Positions 25,221 to 33,547 of a stretch of DNA of 35,328 bases are shown here, piece after piece. The stretch's first letter is position 1. Every line of letters begins with the position of its first letter. The position numbers and the translations under genes are program-made. The stretch spans positions 606,543-641,870 of the forward strand of contig NZ_HE610986.1 in NCBI RefSeq assembly GCF_000285535.1. Direction: 5' to 3'. The notes beneath the pieces are model-generated. The model searched no databases. It was not told the DNA's origin and saw only the letters and a list, made by a program, of their open reading frames with translations. This stretch comes from Bacillus timonensis. Lineage in GTDB: Bacteria > Bacillota > Bacilli > Bacillales > Bacillaceae_L.

Positions 25221-26366
25221 TCAACTATTGAAAGATTCAGGTGCCTGATCTATTTTCCCAAAATGATGTAGAATAGCTTGTACAATTCGATAAGAAGCAT
25301 GCCCGTCACCATAAGGGTTTGAGGCCTTTGCCATTTTGTCATAGGCTTCTTGGTTATTCAGCAATTCATACGCCATTTGGTAGATGGTTTCTTCGTCTGT
25401 ACCTGCAAGTTTTAGTGTTCCAGCTTCAATACCTTCAGGTCGTTCGGTCGTATCACGTAACACAAGGACTGGAACTCCTAACGAAGGTGCTTCTTCTTGG
25501 ACTCCACCTGAATCCGTTAAGATGAGGTAGGATTTTGAAGCAAAGTTATGGAAATCAAGCACTCCTAGAGGCTCGATGAGATGAATGCGACTGTCATTCC
25601 CAAGGATTTCATCCGCTATTTCTCTTACAGCTGGATTTAAATGAACGGGATAAATGACCTGTACATCCTTATGCTCAGTAACAAGACGTTTAATTGCCCT
25701 AAACATATTTCTCATCGGCTCTCCTAAATTTTCTCGTCTGTGGGCCGTCAAAAGAATAAGACGATCGTCGCCAACTTTATCAAGAACTTCATGATGATAA
25801 TCTTCAGTAACTGTTGTTTTTAATGCATCAATCGCCGTGTTACCGGTAATAAAAATTGTATCTTCTTTTTTATTTTCCGCTATTAAGTTTTCATATGACT
25901 TATGGGTTGGTGCAAAATGAAGATCTGCAATCACTCCAGTTAGTTGACGGTTCATCTCCTCGGGAAATGGAGAATATTTATTCCAGGTTCTTAGTCCCGC
26001 TTCCACATGTCCAACACTTGCCTGATTGTACAAAGCAGCAAGACTGGCAACAAAGGTTGTTGTTGTATCACCATGAACAAGAACAATATTTGGCTGAACC
26101 TCTTTAATCACTTCATCCAGTCCCTCAAGAGCCCTTGTTGTTACACCTGTAAGAGTTTGACGATCCTTCATAATATTCAAATCAAAATCAGGGGTAATAT
26201 CAAATATCTCTAGCACCTGATCAAGCATTTGTCGGTGTTGTGCCGTAACCGTTACAATCGATTCAATTTGTTCTGGATATTTTTCTAGTTCTTTTACTAA
26301 AGGTGCCATTTTAATGGCCTCTGGTCTTGTACCAAAAACAGTCATTACCTTTACTCGATTAGTCAT
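25221..26366 (-). CDS. wecB: UDP-N-acetylglucosamine 2-epimerase (non-hydrolysing)
   Basis: Interconverts UDP-GlcNAc and UDP-ManNAc (mnaA in Bacillus). The 381-residue protein shows the family pattern: VMTVFGTRPEAIKMAPLV, TAQHRQMLDQVLEIF, VLVHGDTTTTFVASLAA, VGHVEAGLRTWN, PFPEEMNRQLTG, ITGNTAIDAL, LLTAHRRENLGEPM, IYPVHLNP and LTDSGGVQEEAPSLGVPVLVLRD followed by RPEG. Its product feeds both TagA and the WecC-type dehydrogenase, linking the left end of the window to this region. ATG at 26366 is used; a GTG three codons upstream overlaps the ribosome site AAGGTGA. It lies 43 bases after the LtaS-type gene on the same strand, so co-transcription is likely. Confidence 0.96.
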   Translation of the reverse strand: MTNRVKVMTVFGTRPEAIKMAPLVKELEKYPEQIESIVTVTAQHRQMLDQVLEIFDITPDFDLNIMKDRQTLTGVTTRALEGLDEVIKEVQPNIVLVHGDTTTTFVASLAALYNQASVGHVEAGLRTWNKYSPFPEEMNRQLTGVIADLHFAPTHKSYENLIAENKKEDTIFITGNTAIDALKTTVTEDYHHEVLDKVGDDRLILLTAHRRENLGEPMRNMFRAIKRLVTEHKDVQVIYPVHLNPAVREIADEILGNDSRIHLIEPLGVLDFHNFASKSYLILTDSGGVQEEAPSLGVPVLVLRDTTERPEGIEAGTLKLAGTDEETIYQMAYELLNNQEAYDKMAKASNPYGDGHASYRIVQAILHHFGKIDQAPESFNS

Positions 26367-26409
26367 TAATCTCACCTTCTAGTTGATTGTTTAAAAAATC
26401 TCTTGCTCA

Positions 26410-28251
26410 TCACTTTGATGGTAGTCCATGTAAATATGCATCTGACCACTCATACAATTGTAACATAGCATTGTACTTATCAACATAATCATCTTTTGCA
26501 TCCGTGATTTGTTTGGTTATCAGATTATAGGTTCTTGCATTTCTTTGCCTTGTTTTCGGAACAAATAAAACATCATCATCAATATAAGAACCTGTTGGCA
26601 GATAATACCTCATCCCTAGAAGATTGGTGTCGTAATTTAACAGGTCTTGTCCAAATATTTTTTGGTCCTCAAGCGAGACACCCAATACATTCGCAAGAGT
26701 TGGCATAATATCAATTTGCCCACCGATTCTTGTGATTTCTTCTCCATGCGTTACACCAGGTATCGTTAGCACAAATGGTATATTGAACCTATCAACTAAT
26801 GAATATCCATGTCCTAAAACACGTTCCTTCATTAGTTTAGTATCCTTACTCATCATCAGTTTCCCATGCAAGCCAGAATGATCACCATAAAGCGCAATAA
26901 TGGAGTTTTCCCACAAACCTGATTGCTTTAGTCCCTTAATAAACTCCCCTAATGCACGGTCTGTATAATTCATCGATTTTAAATAGTTACCAACCAAAGT
27001 ACCGTCAAATTCTTTTGGTAAGTCAATTCCAATCTTTTCTTCTGGAATCTCAAACGGTGTATGGCTAGTTAACGTCAACACGTGTGCATAAAAACGTTGA
27101 TTCTTATCTTGCATTTCCATTAATGCCTTTAAGGTACCAGTAAATAGTACTTCATCGGATGAACCAAAGCCTACAATATCTTCTTCACCGAAATAATGAT
27201 CGTCATAAAACTTATCAAATCCTAAGCTCGGGTATAACGTATTTCGGTTCCAATAAGTAATTTCATCAGCATGAAAAGTCGTCGTTACATACCCATTATC
27301 CTTTAATACTCGTGGCAAGCTAGGAAATTTTTTATCTACTAAGGTCTTCGACACCGCTTGTTTTCCTAGAGGATATAGCGAAGTATTCACTAAAAACTCA
27401 GCATCCGACGTATTCCCTGCTCCAATTTGTTGAAAGACATTCGAAAAATGAAAACTATCCGTAAGCAATGCATTGAGATTCGGCGTAATTTCAACGCCAT
27501 CAATTTCAAGATTAAGTAAAAAGTCTTGCATCGATTCAACTTGGATCAAGATGAGGTTTCGATCTTTCGCCGCACCGAAATATTCAAATTCAGTTGGATT
27601 TATCCGTTTTGCACCCTTCACCTCTAGAATATCTTCTGTTGTAAAATGGGTATCCACTTGCTTCTGATTAAGTCCCTGGTAAATTTCAAGAATCTGATAA
27701 TGGAGCATCCCTCTTCCTTGCGCAATAGAAGTTGGGTCTATAATATCATCGTCTTTTCCTAAAAATAGATTGACACCTGACACTACAAGAGAGAGAGCCA
27801 AAAGAATCGTTAAACCTACTTTGTTAAAAGCACGCTGTTGGCTTACTAATTTGTTTTTCCAAATTAAGAACGGAATAAGTAAAAAGTCTGCAAAGAACAA
27901 GAAATGAATGGGTCTTACTAATAAAAAGATACTTTCACTGACAGAACCAACTTGATCAAGTTGGGTTAAATCATAGTAGGAGGGCAATGTACTAAAATAA
28001 CTAAAATAAATCACAACGGAAAATAGAAAGGTGGAAAGAACGAGATTTAAGAATAAATAAGCCCATAGTCTTCCCTTACGAATAATAAATTCAATTAAAA
28101 CCATAACTAGAATGACTGGGCTTATTTCTGTAAGAAGCAGCCTCAAAATATCAAAATCTTTATATAAGAAGTAACGTATCATTAAAATTTTTGTTAAAAA
28201 TATCAATAAAAACAAGATAAAATAGTCAATTTTTTTTACAACTTTTTTCAC
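26410..28251 (-). CDS. LtaS-family phosphoglycerol transferase (sulfatase fold)
   Basis: Membrane enzyme of the lipoteichoic acid synthase group, which uses phosphatidylglycerol to build or prime polyglycerol-phosphate outside the membrane. 613 residues: about five N-terminal membrane spans (residues about 8-160), a linker, then an extracellular sulfatase-like domain with NLILIQVESMQDFLL (metal Glu), the catalytic Thr281 in GAGNTSDAEF, and later YGDHSGLHG (metal Asp-His) followed by LTIPG. The start is GTG 28251 with GGAGG nine bases upstream; the frame is open another 46 codons, but that stretch overlaps the promoter and has no ribosome site. It is divergent from the lipoprotein-GH18 unit, sharing a WalR-box region. 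Primary synthase versus primase or stress paralogue is uncertain. Confidence 0.88.
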   Translation of the reverse strand: MKKVVKKIDYFILFLLIFLTKILMIRYFLYKDFDILRLLLTEISPVILVMVLIEFIIRKGRLWAYLFLNLVLSTFLFSVVIYFSYFSTLPSYYDLTQLDQVGSVSESIFLLVRPIHFLFFADFLLIPFLIWKNKLVSQQRAFNKVGLTILLALSLVVSGVNLFLGKDDDIIDPTSIAQGRGMLHYQILEIYQGLNQKQVDTHFTTEDILEVKGAKRINPTEFEYFGAAKDRNLILIQVESMQDFLLNLEIDGVEITPNLNALLTDSFHFSNVFQQIGAGNTSDAEFLVNTSLYPLGKQAVSKTLVDKKFPSLPRVLKDNGYVTTTFHADEITYWNRNTLYPSLGFDKFYDDHYFGEEDIVGFGSSDEVLFTGTLKALMEMQDKNQRFYAHVLTLTSHTPFEIPEEKIGIDLPKEFDGTLVGNYLKSMNYTDRALGEFIKGLKQSGLWENSIIALYGDHSGLHGKLMMSKDTKLMKERVLGHGYSLVDRFNIPFVLTIPGVTHGEEITRIGGQIDIMPTLANVLGVSLEDQKIFGQDLLNYDTNLLGMRYYLPTGSYIDDDVLFVPKTRQRNARTYNLITKQITDAKDDYVDKYNAMLQLYEWSDAYLHGLPSK

Positions 28252-28260
28252 CGGTGTATG

Positions 28261-28265
28261 CCTCC
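28261..28265 (-). promoter_or_regulatory. Ribosome binding site selecting the GTG start at 28251
   Basis: GGAGG on the minus strand, nine bases before GTG-AAA-AAA. It decides the start of the LtaS-family protein against a longer upstream reading. Confidence 0.75.
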
Positions 28266-28287
28266 ATTTTCCTAGTGAATTCCCACC

Positions 28288-28317
28288 TATCTTAACTTTT
28301 TTTGTATAGCTTGTAAA
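28288..28317 (-). promoter_or_regulatory. Possible promoter for the LtaS-family gene
   Basis: Minus strand: TTTACA (28317-28312), 18 bases, TAAGAT (28293-28288). The -35 is the reverse of the first TGTAAA unit of the WalR-like array, so binding there would affect this promoter. Confidence 0.4.
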
Positions 28318-28339
28318 CTCCTTGTAAATATTTTGTAAA
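28312..28339 (+). promoter_or_regulatory. Triple WalR-like box (TGTAAA-N5-TGTAAA-N5-TGTAAA)
   Basis: TGTAAA at 28312-28317, 28323-28328 and 28334-28339, each separated by exactly five bases. The known WalR (YycF) site is TGTWAH-N5-TGTWAH as direct repeats, which controls wall hydrolase genes in Bacillus and Staphylococcus. It lies between the divergent LtaS-family gene and the lipoprotein-GH18-subtilase unit, and is in the plus orientation, toward the hydrolase genes. A TATAGA (28344-28349) 16 bases after TTGTAA could be the plus-strand -10. Confidence 0.7.
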
Positions 28340-28427
28340 ACTTTATAGAAAACATTTTCATGTATGAATTTCATTCTTTTCCAAAACATAAAAACAAAGT
28401 GACTTTTTGTAAAGTGTGGGTGAAATC

Positions 28428-28925
28428 ATGTTTAGGTTTATTTTGTTATTCATCATCTTGTTTTTGGCTGGATGCTCTGCTGGTTTTCAAAATAATGATT
28501 CCGATAAGAACCAAAAAATTCAAACGCTGGATAACCAAGAGAATACCATTATTGATACTGAAGGAAGTCCACAGCTTTCTTTTGATGATTTTAAACAAAG
28601 ATGGAATTCTCTTGTCGCGGAGCAAATGTCAGGTTTAGAAATAGCAGGTTTAGAAGGAATTACCGAAGATGAGGGTCTGTATTATCGTGCAATGTTAACG
28701 AAGGAAATTGAGTTGAGAATTTTTGAGGACCAACATAATGTTCAAAAGCTTGAAGTTCATACTCAAGGGAAGACACCAACAGTGAGGAGGCAAATGCTTA
28801 CTTCCTGGAGTCATGTTGTAAACATGATGCAGCAGGAAATGAAATTTGAGGATGTCGACGCATTGTTCCATGAGGCTGGAGTTGGGCCAAATTTTGATAT
28901 TTCCAATGTTAAAGAAAAAAAATGA
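28428..28925 (+). CDS. Small putative lipoprotein of unknown function
   Basis: 165 residues. A short signal peptide ends in the lipobox FLAGC, lipidated Cys16. A polar linker (about 20-50) precedes a small domain: LSFDDFKQRWNSLVAEQMS, IFEDQHNVQKLEVHTQGK and MLTSWSHVVNMMQQEM. The DDFKQRWN opening is seen in other small Bacillus lipoproteins, but I cannot give a function. ATG at 28428 is preferred (GGGTGA just upstream); a GTG four codons earlier has no site. It is the first gene of the unit followed by GH18 and subtilase genes and lies directly downstream of the WalR-like array. Confidence 0.75.
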   Translation: MFRFILLFIILFLAGCSAGFQNNDSDKNQKIQTLDNQENTIIDTEGSPQLSFDDFKQRWNSLVAEQMSGLEIAGLEGITEDEGLYYRAMLTKEIELRIFEDQHNVQKLEVHTQGKTPTVRRQMLTSWSHVVNMMQQEMKFEDVDALFHEAGVGPNFDISNVKEKK

Positions 28926-29017
28926 TCCAAGAAGGGATTATTTATGAAATCCTCCCTACTGAAAATGGATTTATTTTTAAAGCGTCCTATCAACAAACAC
29001 CTTAAGGGGGTACATCT

Positions 29018-29764
29018 ATGAAATATTTGAAGCTCCTACTCGTTTTTATATTAGCTATTGGATTATTGCTACCAGTGCAAGAATTTACTCATGCTCAAAC
29101 TCGCTTATTTAATATGTCTTATCTCTTTTTCGGGAGTCCTTCTACCTATGTTTCACAGGTGAATAAGACGAAAGGCAGCTTAGATGTCGTATCCCCCAAT
29201 TATTTTGACATCTCTGAAAGCGGACAACTTATTATTAACTGGAACCTCGATTCTGTTTTTATCGATGAAATGCATCGTCGTGGAATGAGAGTGGTTCCTT
29301 TTTTAGCAAATCACTGGAATCTAACCGCTGGTAAGAATGGGTTAAATAATCGAGAACAGTTGGCCAAAGATGTAGCAGCAGCTGTTGCTAAATATGAATT
29401 AGATGGTGTAAACGTTGATATTGAGGGTGTCAACCAGACATATCGAGATGCTCATACTGACTTTATAAGACTTTTACGTAAGTATATACCCGATGATAAA
29501 GAGGTTTCAGTAGCAACAGCTGCTAACCCAAATGGATGGCAAACCGGCTGGCATGGATTCTATGATTATAAAGGTCTGTCACAGTATGTAAACTATCTAA
29601 TGATTATGGCTTATGACGAAACCTGGGAATCACCTGAAAGTCCGATTGGACCAGTCTCAAGCCTTTCTTTTTTGAAAAGTCAATTCAATATGCGATTAAG
29701 CAAGGAGTACCTAAGGATCGAATCGTGGCAGGTCTTCCTTTTTACGGGCGAATGTGGAAGCTAG
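29018..29764 (+). CDS. GH18 glycosidase, N-terminal fragment (frameshifted)
   Basis: Signal peptide (residues 1-26, THA|Q) followed by most of a family 18 glycoside hydrolase barrel: MSYLFFGSP, LDVVSPNYFDIS, RRGMRVVPFLANHWN, and the catalytic motif DGVNVDIE with acid Glu136 (Asp129, Asp134 present; Asn at 132 as in many SleL/YaaH-type enzymes), then LMIMAYDE. It is related to spore/vegetative peptidoglycan N-acetylglucosaminidases. The frame is lost at a run of six T residues (29668-29673): the last ~30 residues are nonsense, while the correct continuation (KSIQYAIKQGVPKDRIVAG) lies in the next frame and joins the following entry. A seventh T would restore a 741-residue protein. AAGGGGG precedes the ATG. 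Confidence 0.88.
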   Translation: MKYLKLLLVFILAIGLLLPVQEFTHAQTRLFNMSYLFFGSPSTYVSQVNKTKGSLDVVSPNYFDISESGQLIINWNLDSVFIDEMHRRGMRVVPFLANHWNLTAGKNGLNNREQLAKDVAAAVAKYELDGVNVDIEGVNQTYRDAHTDFIRLLRKYIPDDKEVSVATAANPNGWQTGWHGFYDYKGLSQYVNYLMIMAYDETWESPESPIGPVSSLSFLKSQFNMRLSKEYLRIESWQVFLFTGECGS

Positions 29765-31242
29765 ATGGCCCAACAACAGAAGGAGTTACGATTGCTGGAA
29801 AAGGACTATCAAGTACGAGAGTAGACCCCCTGGTGGATAAATTTAATGGAAAAATCACCTTTGATGAAAAAACACAATCCACAAATGCAACCTTCACCAT
29901 TCCAAAGGGGCAAAGCGCATTTCTTGGAACAACAAAATTAACAGAAGGAAATTATGTCATTTGGTATGATAACGAGCCTGCTATAAGAGCAAAGTTACAA
30001 CTTCCAAAACAATATGGAATCAAAGGGACTGGTTCCTGGGCTTTATATCACGAGACACCCGATACATGGGATTATTATACGGCAGCACTTAATTGGGAAG
30101 ATGTAAAAAAAGTGGTTACTCGATTTGGTTCTGGGCCTATGGGGGTTACAACAACGGATGTTAACTTTCGAGGGAGCCCTTCAACTAGCGGAAATTTAAA
30201 AGGTTCTTTAATAAGGAATACTCCCCTAAAAATCACAGGTGAGCCTGTTCCTGCTGATAACTATCAATGGTTTCCCATAAAATTAATGGACGGAGCTGAA
30301 GGTTTTGTAGCTGGAAACTATTTAAAAAAATTCTATTTGAATGAGCTTTATGGAAAATCCCGATATGACACAAGTACCCTTGTATCATCAGAAGGCTGGA
30401 AGGAAAAAAGCGAAGCGGTTGTATTAGGACGTGGCGATCTTCCAATAGATGCATTAACCGGAAGTGTGCTTGCAACCAAATTTCAGTCGCCTCTATTGTT
30501 AACAAGCAGCAAGTCATTGCCTGACAATGTTGTAGAGGAAATCGGGCGACTCACCCCCTCTACTGTTTATTTATTAGGCGGAGAGCAAGCAATATCTGGA
30601 ACGATTGAATCGACTTTGAAACAAATGGGATATACAGTGAAGCGAATCGCTGGCAAAAGTAGATATGACACATCGATACAGGTTGCTAATGAAGTCGGGG
30701 TGCAGAATGAGATGTTCCTGACCACCGGCAAAGATTCGCCAGATGCTTTGTCTGTCGCACCTTATGCGGGCATGAGCCAGATTCCGATTTTGTTAACAAA
30801 ACAAGACTCCCTTCCGGATGAAATAAAAACTTTCATTTCTGAACGAGGAATAGCGAAGGTTACAATTATTGGAGGTACAGGTGCAGTCTCAGAGGGGATT
30901 ATTAATGAACTAAAAGACCTTGGCGTTCAGGACATTGAAAGAGTGTCAGGAAAAAGTCGGTATGATACGAGTGTTGCCATTGCCACTCGATATAAGTCAG
31001 AATTAGACCTGTCTTCTCTGTATTTTGCGAGCGGTGTTAGTTATATTGATGCACTACCAGGATCACCTCTAGCAGCTAAAAACGGAGCCCCCATTTTATT
31101 AGTTGGTAGTGGCGATTTACCTGAATCAGTTACGGGCTTTTTACAAAACGAGCTACCTGCAACACCTAATGTAAACATTATCGGGGGATATGGTGTGATT
31201 TCGGACACGACAAGGGCTAATTTGTTCAGGGTAATAAAGTAG
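29725..31242 (+). CDS. GH18 glycosidase, C-terminal fragment with SH3b and three CWB2 repeats
   Basis: Continuation of the GH18 protein in the shifted frame. It opens with the end of the barrel (VAGLPFYGRMWKL, YHETPDTWDYY), then an SH3b domain (about 30133-30335: VTTTDVNFRGSPSTSG, GFVAGNYLK) that binds peptidoglycan, then three CWB2 repeats of the RGDLPIDALTG subtype (SRYDTST, SRYDTSI, SRYDTSV). The usable start codon here is internal to the barrel and has no clear ribosome site, so this part is unlikely to be made separately. It ends 12 bases before the second subtilase and is clearly co-transcribed. True function depends on whether the frameshift is real. Confidence 0.85.
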   Translation: MAGLPFYGRMWKLDGPTTEGVTIAGKGLSSTRVDPLVDKFNGKITFDEKTQSTNATFTIPKGQSAFLGTTKLTEGNYVIWYDNEPAIRAKLQLPKQYGIKGTGSWALYHETPDTWDYYTAALNWEDVKKVVTRFGSGPMGVTTTDVNFRGSPSTSGNLKGSLIRNTPLKITGEPVPADNYQWFPIKLMDGAEGFVAGNYLKKFYLNELYGKSRYDTSTLVSSEGWKEKSEAVVLGRGDLPIDALTGSVLATKFQSPLLLTSSKSLPDNVVEEIGRLTPSTVYLLGGEQAISGTIESTLKQMGYTVKRIAGKSRYDTSIQVANEVGVQNEMFLTTGKDSPDALSVAPYAGMSQIPILLTKQDSLPDEIKTFISERGIAKVTIIGGTGAVSEGIINELKDLGVQDIERVSGKSRYDTSVAIATRYKSELDLSSLYFASGVSYIDALPGSPLAAKNGAPILLVGSGDLPESVTGFLQNELPATPNVNIIGGYGVISDTTRANLFRVIK

Positions 31243-31254
31243 GTGAATCGTTAA

Positions 31255-33504
31255 ATGAGGAAGAACTGGATCATAGCGGTCCTTCTATTCTTTGGATTAA
31301 TGGGTTTAACGGTAGGTCATTACAAAGACAATCGTTTGCCGGAAGAAAAAGTATTCCAAATTTCAAATAACCATGAAGCTGTCCAAACATGGATGGAGAA
31401 ACATCAAGTAGGTGGACGGGTTTCTGTCACCTCTATTAATAATGAGTCACCACAACTTATTGAGAGTAGTGTAAAAAAAACAAATGAAAATTGGGAGGTT
31501 ACGTACCAGGCAAACACAGGAAAAAATCCTATGTTTTTACGAGTAACAGTTGCGGGTAATGGCGAGATACAGTCTATCAAGGAAGAGGACAGAGTGGTTA
31601 TCCTCTTTAAAGACGAAGTAAATCTAACCCCCATTGAGAATGCAGAAGGTAAAATCATTGATGTAACAGAAGAAATTCCAGTCGCAAGTGCAACGGTCCC
31701 TTCGGAGACTGTAAATGAACTTGAAGACAATCCCGATATTGTTGCGGTTGAGGACGATGTACTTCTATCCATTCATCAACAGAACGCCGATTGGGGCATT
31801 GAGACGGTCCGAACACCTTCAGCTTGGAAGGCTAATTACTCCGGTAAAGGTGTTAAGATTGCGATTATCGATACAGGGATTGATTTGGAACATCAAGACC
31901 TTAAATTAGCAGGTGGAGCATCCTTTGTTTCCTATACGGATTCTTTTCACGATGATGAAGGACATGGTACCCATGTAGCAGGGATTATTGGTGCCCAAAA
32001 TAATTCAATTGGCTCAATTGGTATAGCATACAATTCTTCCCTATTCGCTGTAAAGGTATTGGATTCTAATGGCGACGGCTATCTTTCCGATATTATCGAA
32101 GGGATTGATTGGGCCATTTCAAATAAGATGGATATTATTAATTTGAGTTTAGGCTCTGATACACATTCACCTGCCCTTAAGACAGCTGTAGATAAAGCCT
32201 ATCAACAAAACATATTGGTTGTTGCATCTGCCGGCAACTCAGGAGCATTCGAAACAATTGACACAATTGGGTATCCTGCCAAATATGATTCAACGATTGC
32301 AGTCGGAGCAGTAGGACCAAATCTTCAATATGCGAATTTTTCATCCTCTGGACCATCACTAGAAGTTGTAGCACCAGGAGTAAATATCATAAGCACGTAC
32401 GCCGGGAACACCTATGCAAAATTATCTGGCACCTCAATGGCAGCTCCTTATGTATCAGGCAACCTTGCATTATTAAAACAAGCACACCCGGATATGTCCC
32501 CGCAGCAGCTTAGGACACTTTTACACCTAAATGTAAAAGACCTTGGTTTGTTTGGAAGAGATCGCTTTTATGGATATGGACTCATCCAAAGTTCTTCAAG
32601 TGATTCCATCCACGGAAGAAGTCGATATGAAACGAGTGTACGTATTTCAAAAAGAGGCTGGAATGAAGGATCTGATACTGTAATCCTTGGGCGCGGGGAT
32701 ATTCCAATTGATACGTTAACAGGGAGTGTTTTAGCAAGTAAATTGAATGCACCTATACTTTTAACGAAACCAACAGCCCTCCCTATAGAAGTCCTTGAAG
32801 AAATGGAGCGGCTTTCTCCTAAGACTATTATCATTATCGGCGGTGAAATGGCTATTTCAAAAAATATTGAAGAACAACTTTCTTCAATTGGATATTCGGT
32901 ACAAAGAATTTCCGGTACTAGCCGCTATAACACTGCCCTTAGGATTGCAAACGAAATCCAAGGAAATGGTGAAATTTTCTTAACTACAGGCGAAAATTCA
33001 CCTGATCCCCTTTCGATTGCCCCATATGCAGGTCTAATGAAGGCTCCAATTTTATTAACTGGAAAGTCATCGTTACCAGAAGAAGTAAGAGATTATATTC
33101 AACAACACCGAATAGAAAAAGCAACAATTATCGGAGGAAAACTTTCGGTTTCAGACGATATTGAGGATGAGTTGAAGGAGCTTGGAATCATGCAAATCGA
33201 GCGGATTTCAGGATTAAATCGATATGCAACAAGCATCGCCATTGTAAACAAATATCACAATATACTTTCTGGCCCTATTTTTATTGCAAGTGGTGAAAGC
33301 TTTGTTGATGCCTTGCCTGGAGCACCGCTTGCTACAAAAACGAACTCCCCAATATTATTGGTTCATAAGGATCGTGTATCAAATGAGATAAAGGATATGC
33401 TCAAAGGTTATCAGCAAATGCCACATCTAAGCTTTCTTGGAGGATACTCAGTTATTAGTATAGAAACAAGAGCAGAAATGGAGAAATTAGGGCAGGACCT
33501 GTAA
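31255..33504 (+). CDS. Second subtilisin-like protease (S8) with three CWB2 repeats
   Basis: 749-residue exported subtilase. The N-terminus has a hydrophobic stretch (IIAVLLFFGLMGLTVG) without a clear AXA cleavage site, so it may remain as a membrane anchor. A long pro-region (about 30-170) ends with an I9-like EDNPDIVAVEDDVLLS. The S8 domain follows: Asp206 (IIDTGIDLEHQDL), His237 (GHGTHVAG), VVASAGNSG and Ser394 (SGTSMAAP). Three CWB2 repeats close the protein (SRYETSVRIS/RGDIPIDTLTGS; SRYNTALRI/NSPDPLSIAPYA; NRYATSIAI/FVDALPGA), the same subtype as the adjacent GH18 protein, which suggests they were copied together. AGGTGA precedes the ATG. It differs from the subtilase at 19455 in pro-region and CWB2 subtype. 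Confidence 0.93.
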   Translation: MRKNWIIAVLLFFGLMGLTVGHYKDNRLPEEKVFQISNNHEAVQTWMEKHQVGGRVSVTSINNESPQLIESSVKKTNENWEVTYQANTGKNPMFLRVTVAGNGEIQSIKEEDRVVILFKDEVNLTPIENAEGKIIDVTEEIPVASATVPSETVNELEDNPDIVAVEDDVLLSIHQQNADWGIETVRTPSAWKANYSGKGVKIAIIDTGIDLEHQDLKLAGGASFVSYTDSFHDDEGHGTHVAGIIGAQNNSIGSIGIAYNSSLFAVKVLDSNGDGYLSDIIEGIDWAISNKMDIINLSLGSDTHSPALKTAVDKAYQQNILVVASAGNSGAFETIDTIGYPAKYDSTIAVGAVGPNLQYANFSSSGPSLEVVAPGVNIISTYAGNTYAKLSGTSMAAPYVSGNLALLKQAHPDMSPQQLRTLLHLNVKDLGLFGRDRFYGYGLIQSSSSDSIHGRSRYETSVRISKRGWNEGSDTVILGRGDIPIDTLTGSVLASKLNAPILLTKPTALPIEVLEEMERLSPKTIIIIGGEMAISKNIEEQLSSIGYSVQRISGTSRYNTALRIANEIQGNGEIFLTTGENSPDPLSIAPYAGLMKAPILLTGKSSLPEEVRDYIQQHRIEKATIIGGKLSVSDDIEDELKELGIMQIERISGLNRYATSIAIVNKYHNILSGPIFIASGESFVDALPGAPLATKTNSPILLVHKDRVSNEIKDMLKGYQQMPHLSFLGGYSVISIETRAEMEKLGQDL

Positions 33505-33509
33505 ATAAA

Positions 33510-33547
33510 CGCCCCCTCAAAAAGAAGAGGGGGCGAAGTGTTTTTTT
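33510..33547. terminator. Terminator at the end of the lipoprotein-GH18-subtilase unit
   Basis: CGCCCCCTC / GAGGGGGCG arms (33510-33518 and 33527-33535) followed by a T-run (33541-33547) on the plus strand. On the minus strand it is followed by TTTATTT, so it may also stop the convergent VanY gene. Confidence 0.85.
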
